Below are positions 11,251-20,959 of a DNA stretch of 64,000 bases, in pieces; positions within the stretch are counted from its first letter, which is position 1; each line of letters opens with the position of its first letter. Under the pieces are notes generated by a model. It saw only the letters and a list, made by a program, of their open reading frames with translations, searched no databases and had not been told where the DNA came from. This stretch comes from Heliopora coerulea (taxonomy: Eukaryota > Cnidaria > Anthozoa > Scleralcyonacea > Helioporidae). The stretch spans positions 1,208,001 through 1,272,000 of the forward strand of contig JASJOG010000082.1 in the NCBI GenBank assembly GCA_030142905.1, in the 5' to 3' direction. Position numbers and translations under genes: made by a program.

Positions 11251-13204
11251 AGTGATGATAATGATTACAATATTGTTAAAGTTCACCAGTGCAACATCAA
11301 ACAACGTCTATAGAAATAAGTCGGTAAATGTTCTTCAGTACTTCTTGGGCTTTTTTTTACACTGATTGTTCTATATACCAGACTTCATGACAGTTCACAT
11401 CATAGCAAAGTCACTTAAGCATTTGGCCTAATTTCAATGAAGATTTTACACTTTTTTTGTTACACTTGAATGATCTCTCTAACATAATAGGTTCTTTAAT
11501 GTATTTTAGGAGTTTAATGCCTTAAAGATAAGGACTCATTCATGACTCCCTTTTCTGACAGACGTTAGTGGAGTTTTTGGCATAATGACTTAGTTTGATT
11601 AATTTGAGCCAGCTTTACTCGGTATTTTGTTATCGACATTACCTTGGCCTGCGAACGAGGGACAGGATGGATGCGTGTCCTCAACCAATAAGTAGTCCCC
11701 AGGCTTCATAAAGCTTGCTAAATAATCCAAATTCATCTCCATGTAAGAATGAGCGTCTTCGCTGATGAACCAAGGATGAGGCAACTCCTAAACATAAGGC
11801 AATGTTATAAAAATTACCCTTTGAAATATACAGATTACTTCATAGTTTACGCTTGCGAACGATTTCTTTCAAAATTTGAAGTGTCAACCATTAAATGTAG
11901 TTAAAACTAAAGTATGACTGGGAATAAAAAGTTAAACCAGTGACGTATCCTTTTTGGTTGTTCGTTTCAGTCCCCTTCACGGGCCATTTTGATGTTGATC
12001 AATGTCAAACTGACGTCGAAATGACCGCGTAGGGGCCTGAAAGTCATGGCATAAACATACCAATGACCACCATTTTTGGTTTCCTTAGTAGGTCGATAAT
12101 TGAAGTCATCTGAAACTTTTAAACAGAAGTATATATGTGATGCTTCTCAAACCACCATATGAAGTGAAATGCCTACCTAAACTGATCTTCATCGACACAT
12201 TCACATCGACGAAGAAATTTTCTCGATATTTCTTTCTTGCATTTTCATTGTGGAAGCTCTTCAGTCTTTAACTTTGCCGCATTTGTATCACATCGACAAC
12301 AAATCTTGATATGGTTTTCTTCAATATGGAAATATGTATTCTCATTCCTTAAACACGGATGGCTGACAATTAAGAGGCAACGCTAACTGAAATGCACCCG
12401 AAAACTACTTTGGCCCCGAAAGACGAGACTACTTGCCCTTCTCTGACAACACGGTGGCCTTTTCGTGCCTACGGCAAATGTGGCCTCGACAAAAGGTCTG
12501 TCTACCCTTGACCTGACCCTCTAGCATTCTTCTGGATGTAACTATAAATCTACAACCCAAGTCTAGTAACTTCAAAATAGGCATAGCGAAAGATGTCCTT
12601 TTTTGGCTGAGCTGATGGCGGACCGAAAGTGAAATTTCCTTTCAAACAAGGTTTGTGGGCGCGTGTGCCCATCCGCGCATGACTCATGATACTGCTTTAA
12701 AGATCATGCAATCCCATGACACAGCGAAGGACGAGAATCCAAGAGTTCTAAGTAAATAATAGAGCTACATGAAGTACACAAACTGACCTTCAACATCGTT
12801 TCCGGGAACAAGTCCTCAATATTTTTAAGATCACCTTGAATAAATGTGATGTCATCTCTTTCCAGGGCGTGCTTATTTATGTTCTCTAAAGCAATATCCA
12901 CCGAGTATACTCGGGACTTGATACCAAAGCACTTTAGCACATCGGCAAACCACACTGCACACCCGCCAGTATAGCTTCCCAGCTCGATTACCGTTTTTGG
13001 CCTTTCCTGGTAAAATAACTCTTGCAAAATGATAAACTCCAATGGGTTCTTTAACACTTCAATGCCGTTCCAAGTTGTTTGGTATTTTCCTAAACAGCGA
13101 AAGAGTGTTTTCTTTTTGGGCTACGTCAAACCTCATTCCAGTAGCTTCTAGATAAACGACCTGGGAATGAAAGGTATATTTTAAAGGATATTGTAGCATT
13201 TACT

Positions 13205-13305
13205 CTCGACTAACAGTGATTTCCCAGCCGAAATGCCCAAAGTTGCATATATTTTTCGAGACAGGTCCCGATTGGTCATAAAAACGTCCTAACACTCGAG
13301 TGTAA
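13205..13305 (+). mobile_element. Partial SINE copy (tail part)
   Basis: The stretch TTCCCAGCCGAAATGCCCAA, then AGTTGCAT, CAGGTCCCGATTGGTCATAA and CGTCCTAACACTC, repeats, with changes, the 3' part of the complete-looking SINE at 13390-13530. The two copies lie side by side just upstream of the CmcI-like copy A. Confidence 0.6.
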
Positions 13306-13389
13306 AAATCACAATATCCTTTAAGATATGCTCTTCTACTCTTCGGCATTACCACCATGAAAAACTGAATTCGTGACCATGCTGTCAGC

Positions 13390-13530
13390 AACGGCTCTCT
13401 GTAGCACAGTTGGCAGACCGTCGCACTATATTCACGAGGTCGCAGGCTCAATTCCCAGCCGGAAGGCTCACAGTTGCATTTTTCGCAGCAACTGGTCCCA
13501 GTCGGGTCTTAAAAATGTCCTAACACTCAA
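13390..13530 (+). mobile_element. tRNA-derived SINE
   Basis: The head carries an A-box-like GTAGCACAGTTGGCAGA at 13401-13417 and a B-box-like GGTCGCAGGCTCAATTCC at 13438-13455, at tRNA-like spacing. It continues as a non-tRNA body (GGAAGGCTCACAGTTGCATT to TCCTAACACTC) shared with the neighbouring copy. The folded tRNA shape is degenerate, so it is a SINE head and not a working tRNA gene. Confidence 0.7.
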
Positions 13531-14480
13531 AATTTTCAACTATTATAAAAAACGTAACTGGGAACGAAAAGTTGGTTAACATCTTTACCAAAGGGCCGAT
13601 CGTATCACTTCCATTTTATAAAGTCCAATGATTTTTCAAATGAAGAGTCTGGCTGATTTAAACTCAAAACTACCTCTTTTGCTTGTTTGAAACAGCCAAA
13701 AACAAGGGCAAAAGAGCGACCTTCTGCAGCAGATTGTCGGATTTAGCTTTCCACATTGGTGACACTAAACCGCATTAGATTTGGCTAACAGGTCACAAAG
13801 CAGTTACGGCTTGAATCACTGCCAATTTGGACATTCCAGTACATGCAGAGGTTTCTCGTCAAGGGTAACAAGTGGAAGCATCTATAAACAATTCCTGAGA
13901 TTTTGCATCCCCCTGTATCCTCTGAGATCATCCATTACATGAAGTCTTTGTGGAGGATGAATTTAATACGAATGCTCAAAAGCGTGCTCATTTGGTAATG
14001 ATAATCTGGTTATTTGAACCACTGAGGAATTAAAGATTGAAAGTTAGAACGTGCGCGGTATCCACAGCCACAATTGCCCGAGTAATATGACCACCAGACG
14101 CGGTCGCGAAGTTAGTCGTTTAAAGGTCAAATGTTGCACAATTTCTTTATTTTTGCTTTCTATTTTATTTTATTTCATTCTGTATTTTATATTTTATATT
14201 TTGTATTTTGTATTCTTTTTTTTGGACTTCTTGCAACTGTATAATAGTGCTGTTAAAAAGTCATTTGTTTAGTCTTAGGTCACAGAAGGGAGCAACTGAA
14301 TCCGAAATTTTTGACGTTGTAGTTGGTAAGCCTTGTTATTGCACTACAGACACTCAAAATATTACCCCGTTTTTTTAAGACAACAAACTGGAATTTGCGC
14401 ACAACTCACCACTAATGACGTCTCGGGTTTAACGTTTATGTTATGTAACACCGCAATGCAAAGATGAGCACCTTTAAGTG
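13531..14480. other. No gene recognised
   Basis: Non-coding sequence. A T/TA-rich tract lies at 14150-14225. Confidence 0.4.
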
Positions 14481-14509
14481 GTTCCAACGTCGCAGAAACA
14501 TTAAGAAAA

Positions 14510-14702
14510 ATTCTATGCAATAACTGTGTTCCCTTCTCCCACGCCGTGACTTCGATGTGCATGTGCTTGGGTTTAAAGGAGGGAAGTGTTTGAACAATTC
14601 CAACATTATCTAATATTTTAAGAAGTCCATGCAATAACCGTGCTCCCTTCTGCCACGTTTTTACTTACACCCGCATATACTTGTTTTGAAAGGAGGGAAG
14701 TG
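14510..14702. repeat. Two-copy tandem repeat of about 117 bp
   Basis: ATGCAATAACTGTGTTCCCT, a CCAC block and TTTAAAGGAGGGAAGTG at 14514-14591 recur as ATGCAATAACCGTGCTCCCT ... TTGAAAGGAGGGAAGTG at 14631-14702. The copies have diverged. It lies beyond the pol end of the gypsy element. Confidence 0.6.
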
Positions 14703-14829
14703 GTACGGTTTCGTCTATCTCGAGTTTCACCTTAACTCCTTTCAGATTTCCAGTTCTCTGGAAGAGCTTCTCATTGTAATGTTCTTCTCCCGCTCTCAAG
14801 ACACAACCGCCTCGTTTATTACTCTCTAG

Positions 14830-15646
14830 TCACGTGTACACTTGTATCACGTGGTTGTTTATGTAATAACGTAGGATTCTACACTCATGTATGCGAAGTA
14901 TTTTTGCGACGATTGGATCTTCATGTTCCGCAAGCGAGTTAATGTTTAATATAATTAGTCCTTGGGCGGTTGATGATTCGCAGCCAAAAATGTATTTGGT
15001 TTTTCCGTTTACGACATAAAGCGTCGCTTCAGTGGTCTGACCGTTGCCAGCTTTGATAGTGGTGCAAAATTGTCCAGCGAGTTCTATTGGGACTTCAGAT
15101 CCATATGGTCGTATTTTAACGTTAGTGTTTGATAACTTTATGCGGTTGTCTTCATCATATTGTCGAATGTGGCTCAAAGGTCTATTTATGGACAATGCTA
15201 ACAGATGCTCCGAAATTAAGTAAAACGTTTAAACGTGTGTTGCAAATAATGATCTTGGTTTCCGGTGCTTTTGTTGGTGTCGACATCAAGGTGAAACAGT
15301 TGTCATCGTCCGAGTCTTGTAAATATCTGTCATTGGGTAGCGTGACGTTTGTTATGTTTTTGACTGACTTGCTCTATGATCGGCATAATTTTGCAAAATG
15401 GCCAGCCTTTCCGCAATTGTGACATGACTTTTGCTGGGCAGGTCTGCGTTCTGTCTTTATGTGGAAATGTCCACCACATTTTCTGCATGTTTTCTTTGGG
15501 TTTTGTTGTTGACTTTTAAGATAAGGTAAAGGTCGTCTTCGATAGGGCTTACATCTTGTTTGTTCTGTCGGGTTCACGTTACCGGCGGCGCCATGCGATT
15601 CTGCTCGATTTTGTACGGAATTTATAGTGTCAGTGGGCAGTCTGTA
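14830..15646 (-). mobile_element. Ty3/gypsy element, nucleocapsid and protease part
   Basis: Minus strand, 3' of the hAT-like insertion. The first ORF (to 15374) carries a zinc region with CRKCGGHFH and a full CCHC knuckle (CHNCGKAGHFAKLC), as in gag nucleocapsid. Continuing in another frame, LLNFGASVSIV at about 15195-15230 occupies the place of the retropepsin active site. The usual catalytic Asp codon is absent, so the protease would be dead. The ORF 15195-14830 (VKIRPYGSEVPIELAGQF, then TTEATLYVVNG and GLIILN) is the protease C-terminus and linker as in gypsy pol. No reverse transcriptase follows. Same element as the gag at 17661-18257. Confidence 0.75.
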
Positions 15647-15654
15647 GTCACTGC
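15647..15654. repeat. Target-site duplication, left copy
   Basis: GTCACTGC directly before the left end of the hAT-like element. The identical 8 bases follow its right end at 17653-17660. Confidence 0.9.
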
Positions 15655-17652
15655 CAGTGGCGGATTTAGGGGTATTCACATGAAGCACGCGAATAACGTA
15701 GATTTCACCAAATTTACACCGACTATTTTATCGTGCCTTGCGTGATTCGGTCATTGCTTCATGCAATTTCCATCGAGATTTCACGGGAATGGATCCCGTT
15801 TTATTCCAGATTCCAGAACCCTTTTCCAGTTTTTATGACGACTAAATGAGCCTTCTGTTTTGATTTGCACAACAGCGGGTACCACCAGTAAGGCCATGAG
15901 CTGTGCACCACTTGAAGCACAATCTGGGCATTTGATTGGCGCAGAGAATCTGTGATCTTTACGATCGCTTATTGGCTGAAAAAATCGAATTTAAACATTC
16001 CCATTGGTTTAAATTTGTGCATGAAGTGCACGGCAGCTTGTGCTACATGTGAAATATGATTGGTCCATTGGTTGAAGCAGCGAAGCACTTGCGATCAGCC
16101 ACGAAATTCTGCTCTCGTGTGATACAGCAAGCTCCTATTTTGCAAATCTTCTGTATTGAAATCTGGAGTTAATAGGAGTCAGAATGTATTCCTATGAATC
16201 TGTTCAATCTTTGCTGAAGTCTAACGACTTATCAATGATTAAACGCGCGTATAGCGATTTATTTGAACGAATAGACGTTTCAAAGTCTAAGTCAACCGAC
16301 GAACTCCTCGCAGCTATGTTCAGTGAGGATCATGGTCTGGCTAGAAATGTTGGGGCTGAATTCTTTGTTCCAGTGGCATCTCGTCAACAAAAGAAATGTT
16401 TTGCGATTAGGTAAGTTGTGCTTCAATTTTCAATGACTGTCTTAGGTCACTTGGTAAAATATCTTGCTTTCTAAATTTCATCAGCACGTTGCGAAGCATG
16501 ACAATATGCCGCTGGTGGAGTTAGCATAAATGTGCATTACACAATCGCATTGGAATTTCCCATTAAAAATCAAAAGGGTGGCATAATGATGGGCATTAAA
16601 AACCAAAATTAAACTCTGTTAATATTATATCAGTATCATGACTAGATTTATGTTGACACTGTTTTTCCTTTTGTCGAATTGTATATTTGTTGTGCTTTTA
16701 ATAGATCTGAAGCATCGGGCAACTGTTTGTACAGTTCTGCATCTTTGGTAATGGCAGGTGACGACAGCATGATCGAACTTTTAAGGATTTTAACCTCTCT
16801 CGAGCTTTTCTTGAATGCTGGTTATTATTGTGAACATCCTTGTTTTGTCTCTGCAGCTTCTGAGCACTGTGAGTACTCTCTTGCTAATATTTTGCCTTTG
16901 TCAGTGTCATTTAAAGCTTTTAATTCTGGCTTTACTAAGGAATCTCCAGTAAAATATGAAGCTATCTTGAATTGTGCTGATAAACAGTGGTCATCATGTT
17001 TGTGTATTCTTGGTCTGTCTTCTATTTTATGCAGATGCATAATTACTTGTTATCCTGACTTTGGAGAAGAGAGGTATAAATCTTTATTCAATAGATGTGT
17101 TCAGCCACGCCAATTAAACAAGTTTAATGATCCACTTCATATTTTATTTTGTCATGAAGGTCTTGTAAAAGCTGGAGAGATTTTTCAGCCGAATCACTTT
17201 GTTCCTATTCTATTTTGTTCTCATCAGCCAATTAAGAGAAAGTCAGCTGCAACTAATGAACCATCCTCTACTTCAAAGAAACCTAAGCAACTGGCTATTA
17301 TGCCAAAAAGTAACAATCAACCTAAACCAAATATATTGAATTTTTTCCATCCAACTGGAAAACCCCTTGTAACTTTAGATACTGCTGTTAAAGCCCCTAA
17401 TAAAATTTTTCATCTTCTCAGCAACTAACCACTCTTTCTTTATCTTCTAATAATGCTGAGCCTAAATTGCAACAAGCAACTGATGCAGTCAAGCTACCCA
17501 TGACCTCAAGTACAACATTGCCATTGTTAAAGACTGCAACTAACATGCAACGTGTTAGTCCTTCTCGAAAACCACTGCAGCAATGTACTTTACTGGAAAA
17601 ATTGCTCGGAAAGTTTGTGAATAATGTTTGAAAAATCCTAGATCCGCCACTG
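15655..17652 (+). mobile_element. hAT-like element (1,998 bp) carrying an OTU-type gene
   Basis: The left end CAGTGGCGGATTTAGG and right end CCTAGATCCGCCACTG are near-perfect terminal inverted repeats of about 16 bp, flanked by a perfect 8-bp duplication GTCACTGC. End sequence and 8-bp duplication fit the hAT superfamily. It sits in the gag gene of a gypsy element, giving clear insertion boundaries. The only coding content is a two-exon gene for an OTU-like cysteine protease. No transposase (RNase H-like or BED domain) is visible, so the element would need a transposase from elsewhere. Confidence 0.85.
16184..17428 (+). CDS. OTU-like cysteine protease, cargo of the hAT-like element
   Basis: Two exons, 16184-16410 and 16705-17428, join in frame across a consensus intron (GTAAGT donor, TTTTAATAG acceptor) to give about 316 residues. 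The joined protein has the OTU nucleophile segment SGNCLYSSASLVMAGDDS (Cys about residue 83), then the helical LLRILTSLELFLNAGYY stretch and, near the end of the domain, PNHFVPILF with the probable catalytic His (about 240). The usual Asp before Gly-Asn-Cys is Ser. This arrangement is as in OTU deubiquitinases and the OTU-like part of vertnin-type proteins. A basic, Ser/Lys-rich tail (KRKSAATNEPSSTSKKPK) follows, then KPNILNFF, resembling a PCNA-interacting (PIP) box. After the stop, another frame stays open to 17629, so a 1-nt frameshift may have cut off a longer tail. Confidence 0.7.
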
Positions 17653-17660
17653 GTCACTGC
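17653..17660. repeat. Target-site duplication, right copy
   Basis: GTCACTGC, identical to 15647-15654. Confidence 0.9.
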
Positions 17661-18257
17661 GCTTGATGATCTGTTATTTCCAATGTCTTTCCGAACTTTA
17701 ACAGGGCTTTTAGGTCCATAGGTTCTTTGAGAGCTTTCTTTCGCAATCGGGAGTCTTGTGTTTTGTGTTTAATTTGCGTTTAAATTATCTCACCTTCATT
17801 GGCGAACTGACGATCGACTGCTTTGATCTTGAGTCGTCGATAATATTCGGTGAGTGTCTCGTTAGTTCCCTTGTGAGCCCGTGGAAATCAAAGAGGGCTA
17901 CGTCTCTGTTTCCCCGCGGAGCAAAGTATTGAGTCAAATTTGCGACGGCTGTTTCGTAAGTTGTGCCAGTGTCGGCCAGTACATTGAATATTCGTAGCTT
18001 CCCTCACGTATGTCAAGGGCAGACCTCGCCGAATGGTCGAGTCGAACTCTCGAAGGCTGAGCAAGAGGTTCTCGAAGCGTCGTAACCACTCTTTCCATCG
18101 TTGAGAGACTCCCTGGGTCGGTGAGAGGATCGAAAGGAGGGAATGGAGGTAGGCCGCTTCTCGGCGCGTTGAATGCGGTCGACGTTGTGCCAGTCGGAGG
18201 TTGTGCTGGAACACGGGTAGTTGCGTCGGAGTTCTCGTAGTGCTCGTGGCTGCCCAT
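17661..18257 (-). mobile_element. Ty3/gypsy gag start (frameshifted)
   Basis: The minus ORF opens at an ATG at 18257 (MGSHEHYENSD). A Pro-rich stretch with LPPFPPFDPLTDPGSLS leads, after a frameshift, into RWKEWLRRFENLLLSLREFD, then GLPLTYVREATNI. This matches gypsy capsid: the FDP..DP..LSQRW..W..RFE motif. The reading frame changes back and forth between 18214 and 17888, so gag is inactive. The sequence runs on to the hAT insertion at 17653 (DLKALLKFGKTLEITDHQAQ) and resumes at 15646. Confidence 0.75.
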
Positions 18258-18269
18258 GTCAGACAGGTA

Positions 18270-18281
18270 TCCTCGTCGCCA
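18270..18281 (-). promoter_or_regulatory. Putative gypsy primer binding site
   Basis: Minus strand TGGCGACGAGGA, 13 bases before the gag ATG, is the type of tRNA primer binding site seen directly after the 5' LTR of many Ty3/gypsy elements. Confidence 0.5.
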
Positions 18282-18283
18282 CT

Positions 18284-19103
18284 TTTTTGTCTTTTCTCAA
18301 CTAGTATTTAATATGCCGTTACGGAACGAACCAGACGACACTACTTTTATAGTACTTTTTCAACGTACCTTTTTATTTATTATTTGGTCTACTATATCGC
18401 AGAGTAAATGATCGACCAGAGGTCCAACTCACCGTCGCCAGCTCTGATGTTTGTGTCTTCGCGCATGTTGCCTCGCGCATTTTTCCTAGCCCACTGTCCT
18501 CTAAGTCAGTGGTCCAGCGCTCGCCGCGTGTAGGTATGTGTTTTTTATCTTTCGTGCTCGTCTGAACTGAATTTTCGCATAATTGAAGTGGTTTTACGGT
18601 CTTCGTCAACCTTAAATGTGATTGCAAGGCCGGAAGAGGCAAGCAAAAAAATTACTGATAAGCACATGTATACCAGTTGATCTTTTAACAGTTTTTGACT
18701 TGTTTAAAATCGTGGTACGATTAACAAGAATTCAGCGCATGTTTGAATCCATCGAGCGTTGTCAACACGTTTGTACGATATTTGTAAATTGTGGAGTAAA
18801 TTTTATTTTGTAAGCTCACTGGACAAATACCCCTCGATAGGTTTGAAAAGCTAATTTCAATGTACCAGTTTAGCACTACAATCAAACTTTACTTTGTTTT
18901 AATATAAATGGCAAAAATTCATATGAGGTCAAAACTGCCTGGGGAACTTGCCAGGAACATGGCAGCCAGCGCATGCGCATAAAAAATTTGGGACAAATTT
19001 TCACGCGAGTTGGACCTCTGGTTGATTATTTACTCAGTGACTATATCATGCCATCAGCACATGATAGACAAGTAAGCTGTGACGTGCAAAATTTGGTGTA
19101 ACA
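18284..19103 (-). repeat. Putative gypsy 5' LTR, interrupted by a MITE
   Basis: Reading minus, the sequence from TGTTACACC (19103) to the primer binding site would form the LTR. CTATAAAAG near 18340-18348 is a plausible LTR TATA box. The block is split by the 641-bp TIR element at 18399-19039. The matching 3' LTR was not found in the window, so the borders are inferred. Confidence 0.4.
18399..19039. mobile_element. Non-autonomous TIR element, 641 bp, 8-bp target duplication
   Basis: The left end (GAGTAAATGATCGACCAGAG, then GTCCAACTC) and right end (inverse of GAGTAAATAATCAACCAGAG, then GTCCAACTC) are inverted repeats of about 35 bp. ACTATATC flanks both sides (18391-18398, 19040-19047). The interior encodes no transposase. 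The class is uncertain: hAT or P type by duplication length. Confidence 0.75.
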
Positions 19104-19142
19104 ACTATTGGATAACCAAACACAACACATACGTCGGCTCTA

Positions 19143-19440
19143 ATGAATGAATGAATGAATGAATGACGTTTATTTCAGTGGGGTAGCCCATTCAGCCAAA
19201 GCTGGTATTCAGTGGGGCCCTAAATCATTAACTAATTACATTTAAAATACACAATTAAACTCTAAAATACACAATTGAATTAAATAGAAGGTAAGAATGC
19301 TCAATTCACCAAATGCTGGATTCGTCGTGCAACAGATGTAATATGAGCTGTATAAACCGTACTGCGTGGGATAAACAAAGCGAACAATTGTAAAGCCCAC
19401 TTCTTTTCGGGTGAGAATACTGCATCTTTCCTAAAGCACA
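19143..19440 (-). mobile_element. LINE 3' end with (AATG)n tail
   Basis: (AATG)6 at about 19143-19168 is followed by CGTTTATTTCAGTGGGGTAG. A LINE read on the minus strand with a terminal microsatellite looks like this. No coding part could be recognised. Confidence 0.4.
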
Positions 19441-19762
19441 AATGCTTCTAAATGTCAACATATTTACTGGCTATTTTGAGGTTTCGGGAATTTTAACCAA
19501 GAAAATTGCAGGGAATGTTCAAGTAAATCAGGAAGACCTTGTGTCCGACGTACAGCATACTAATTTGGAGCCAATTTCTACTGTATATTATCATAACCAA
19601 CATAGTAACTGAGAACTGGTTGCGATTACGGCTTGCCATGCAGTTGAAGCAGTTAAGAGGCAACATCAAAAACCTGATGTTCAACAGGTCGTGTAATTAA
19701 TCGGAATTTTGAAACGATAACTTCACAATTAACCTACACTGCCGAAGTCAACTGAAAAATGT

Positions 19763-19834
19763 TGACTAGAGCGGGATTTGAACTCGCACCTTCGGGATAC
19801 CGGTCCGCCACTCTACCTGTTGAGCTATCGAGTC
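19763..19834 (-). tRNA. tRNA-like sequence (pseudo-tRNA or SINE head)
   Basis: Minus strand begins GACTCGA-TA-GCTC and ends with a T-arm GCGAGTTCAAATCCCGC, then TCTAGTC. The acceptor stem pairs at 6 of 7 positions, the D stem is present, and A box and B box are recognisable. The anticodon arm does not form a good 5-bp stem and U33 is missing, so it is probably a tRNA-derived repeat rather than a working tRNA. Confidence 0.5.
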
Positions 19835-20540
19835 CACAGGGATTGGAAGCGAGTTTTATCCAATTTAAGTGCACGAGATATTCTCGCAACAACTTAACGC
19901 TACCCATGAGGATGGATGTGCAGTATTAATCGGAATTTTTTGTGCATAAAATTTTTTCCATCGACAGGAGAATCATTTATAGCACAGAATTAGCTTCACA
20001 GGCACTCTGGGATTAGTTGCTCTTTGAATAAAGAATCTTATTTCATGACACACCTACAATTCATTGTTTCACAGAAGCGTTAAATCCTTTAGTCCACTCA
20101 TTAGTATTCAGGAGTGTGATCACGACTTATCATATTGCTCTCCTTTCAAATCACTGTGATAAACGCTTATCGTAAAACTATTTCATTGCGGGTGAGTTAT
20201 GAGATAAGCTTCACTAGCGATGTTACACCTTTTATCACACTTGTGACCATCGATTAACCCGTATATATAAGCAACGAATTATTTATGTAACTTTCAACCT
20301 GACAACCGTTTCTGTTTCTATTTAATTTTAAGGTTTTTTTCCCCATCCATTCATACTTGCTCTCCAGCTGATAAATTCGCGATCAGGTGCAAAAGTGCGT
20401 AATCATGTAGGTTAATATGGTGGACGAAAGTTGAGCAGGCATTGTCCGAACGAACATTGCACTGGGTAAGACTGTCGAAACTATGACCAAACGAAACTTG
20501 ACGTTTACCTGCAATGAATCTATATCTGAATCAACTTAAA

Positions 20541-20830
20541 TTAAGCATAATTTACAAGTGGACTACAAGTAGCATTCGTACCGTGAGACAGAATTTTGAG
20601 CATGTCGACATCAAGGACGCTCCTCTCCTCTCGGTCTTCAAACTTTACCAAGCGATTGTCGCTAGTTTTTCGATCCAAGTACAGTTTATGTATTTGGCCA
20701 TAAGCTTTGGATATGGAACAACTCTCTTCTGGGTTAGTTTTGCTGGACATAGCAGTGCTTGGTCTCCAGGGGGTAAAAAAATTCTACCTCAGCTGTCTAC
20801 TTGTCCTCTTGCAGGTATTCCAGCCGCACC
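20541..20830 (-). pseudogene. Gene fragment, damaged copy of the exon at 31.3 kb
   Basis: Minus-strand ORF 20750-20541 contains KLYLDRKTSDNRLVKFEDRE, then SVLDVDMLKILSHGTNATC. The fragment at 31324-31653 reads nearly the same. Compared with it, this copy has TAG in place of a Trp codon and indels upstream, so it is broken. Similarity extends past the exon into flanking sequence (GGAGTCCGTTTCCA near 20939). Protein family not recognised. A plus-strand ORF over the same bases is a shadow. Confidence 0.5.
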
Positions 20831-20959
20831 GCATTTGATGCTCTGATAAAGTAATACCCTCGCCCGAGGCGTATCACGCAGTGCAAGGCCTGCTAATGTC
20901 GACCACAGTTAACCTGTAAAACAGGTTAGACGTGCTTGGAGTCCGTTTCCAGTTGGTTT

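Larger units (their letters stand above)
9524..13122 (-). pseudogene. CmcI-type SAM-dependent enzyme gene, copy A (four 3' exons, frameshift)
   Basis: Minus-strand gene read through four exons: about 13122-12788, 11787-11643, 9933-9813 and 9569-9524, all with AG/GT borders and joining in frame (PETMLK+ELPHPW, FAGQG+LFEDMKY, TDFFG+YNGTSNINGFIKRV-stop). The product matches the CmcI / cephalosporin hydroxylase and rhamnosyl O-methyltransferase family. It has the SAM-binding stretch TVIELGSYTGGCAVWFADVL, then YSVDI, DDITFIQGD, the EDAH segment, PGDYLLVEDTHPS and the family's C-terminal end NGFIKRV. Upstream of LGKYQTTWNG the frame is lost by a 2-nt deficit relative to copy B (CTTTCGCTGTTTAGG near 13100). 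The 5' exons are not found and a SINE lies just upstream. Likely a pseudogene or damaged copy. Introns hold microsatellites. Confidence 0.7.

Noticed and set aside
10372..11304. Asp/Asn-rich and Ile-rich ORFs on both strands
   Set aside because: They are translations of GAT/AAT/ATA microsatellites.
19763..19834. Functional tRNA gene
   Set aside because: The anticodon arm does not pair properly and U33 is missing; listed only as tRNA-like.
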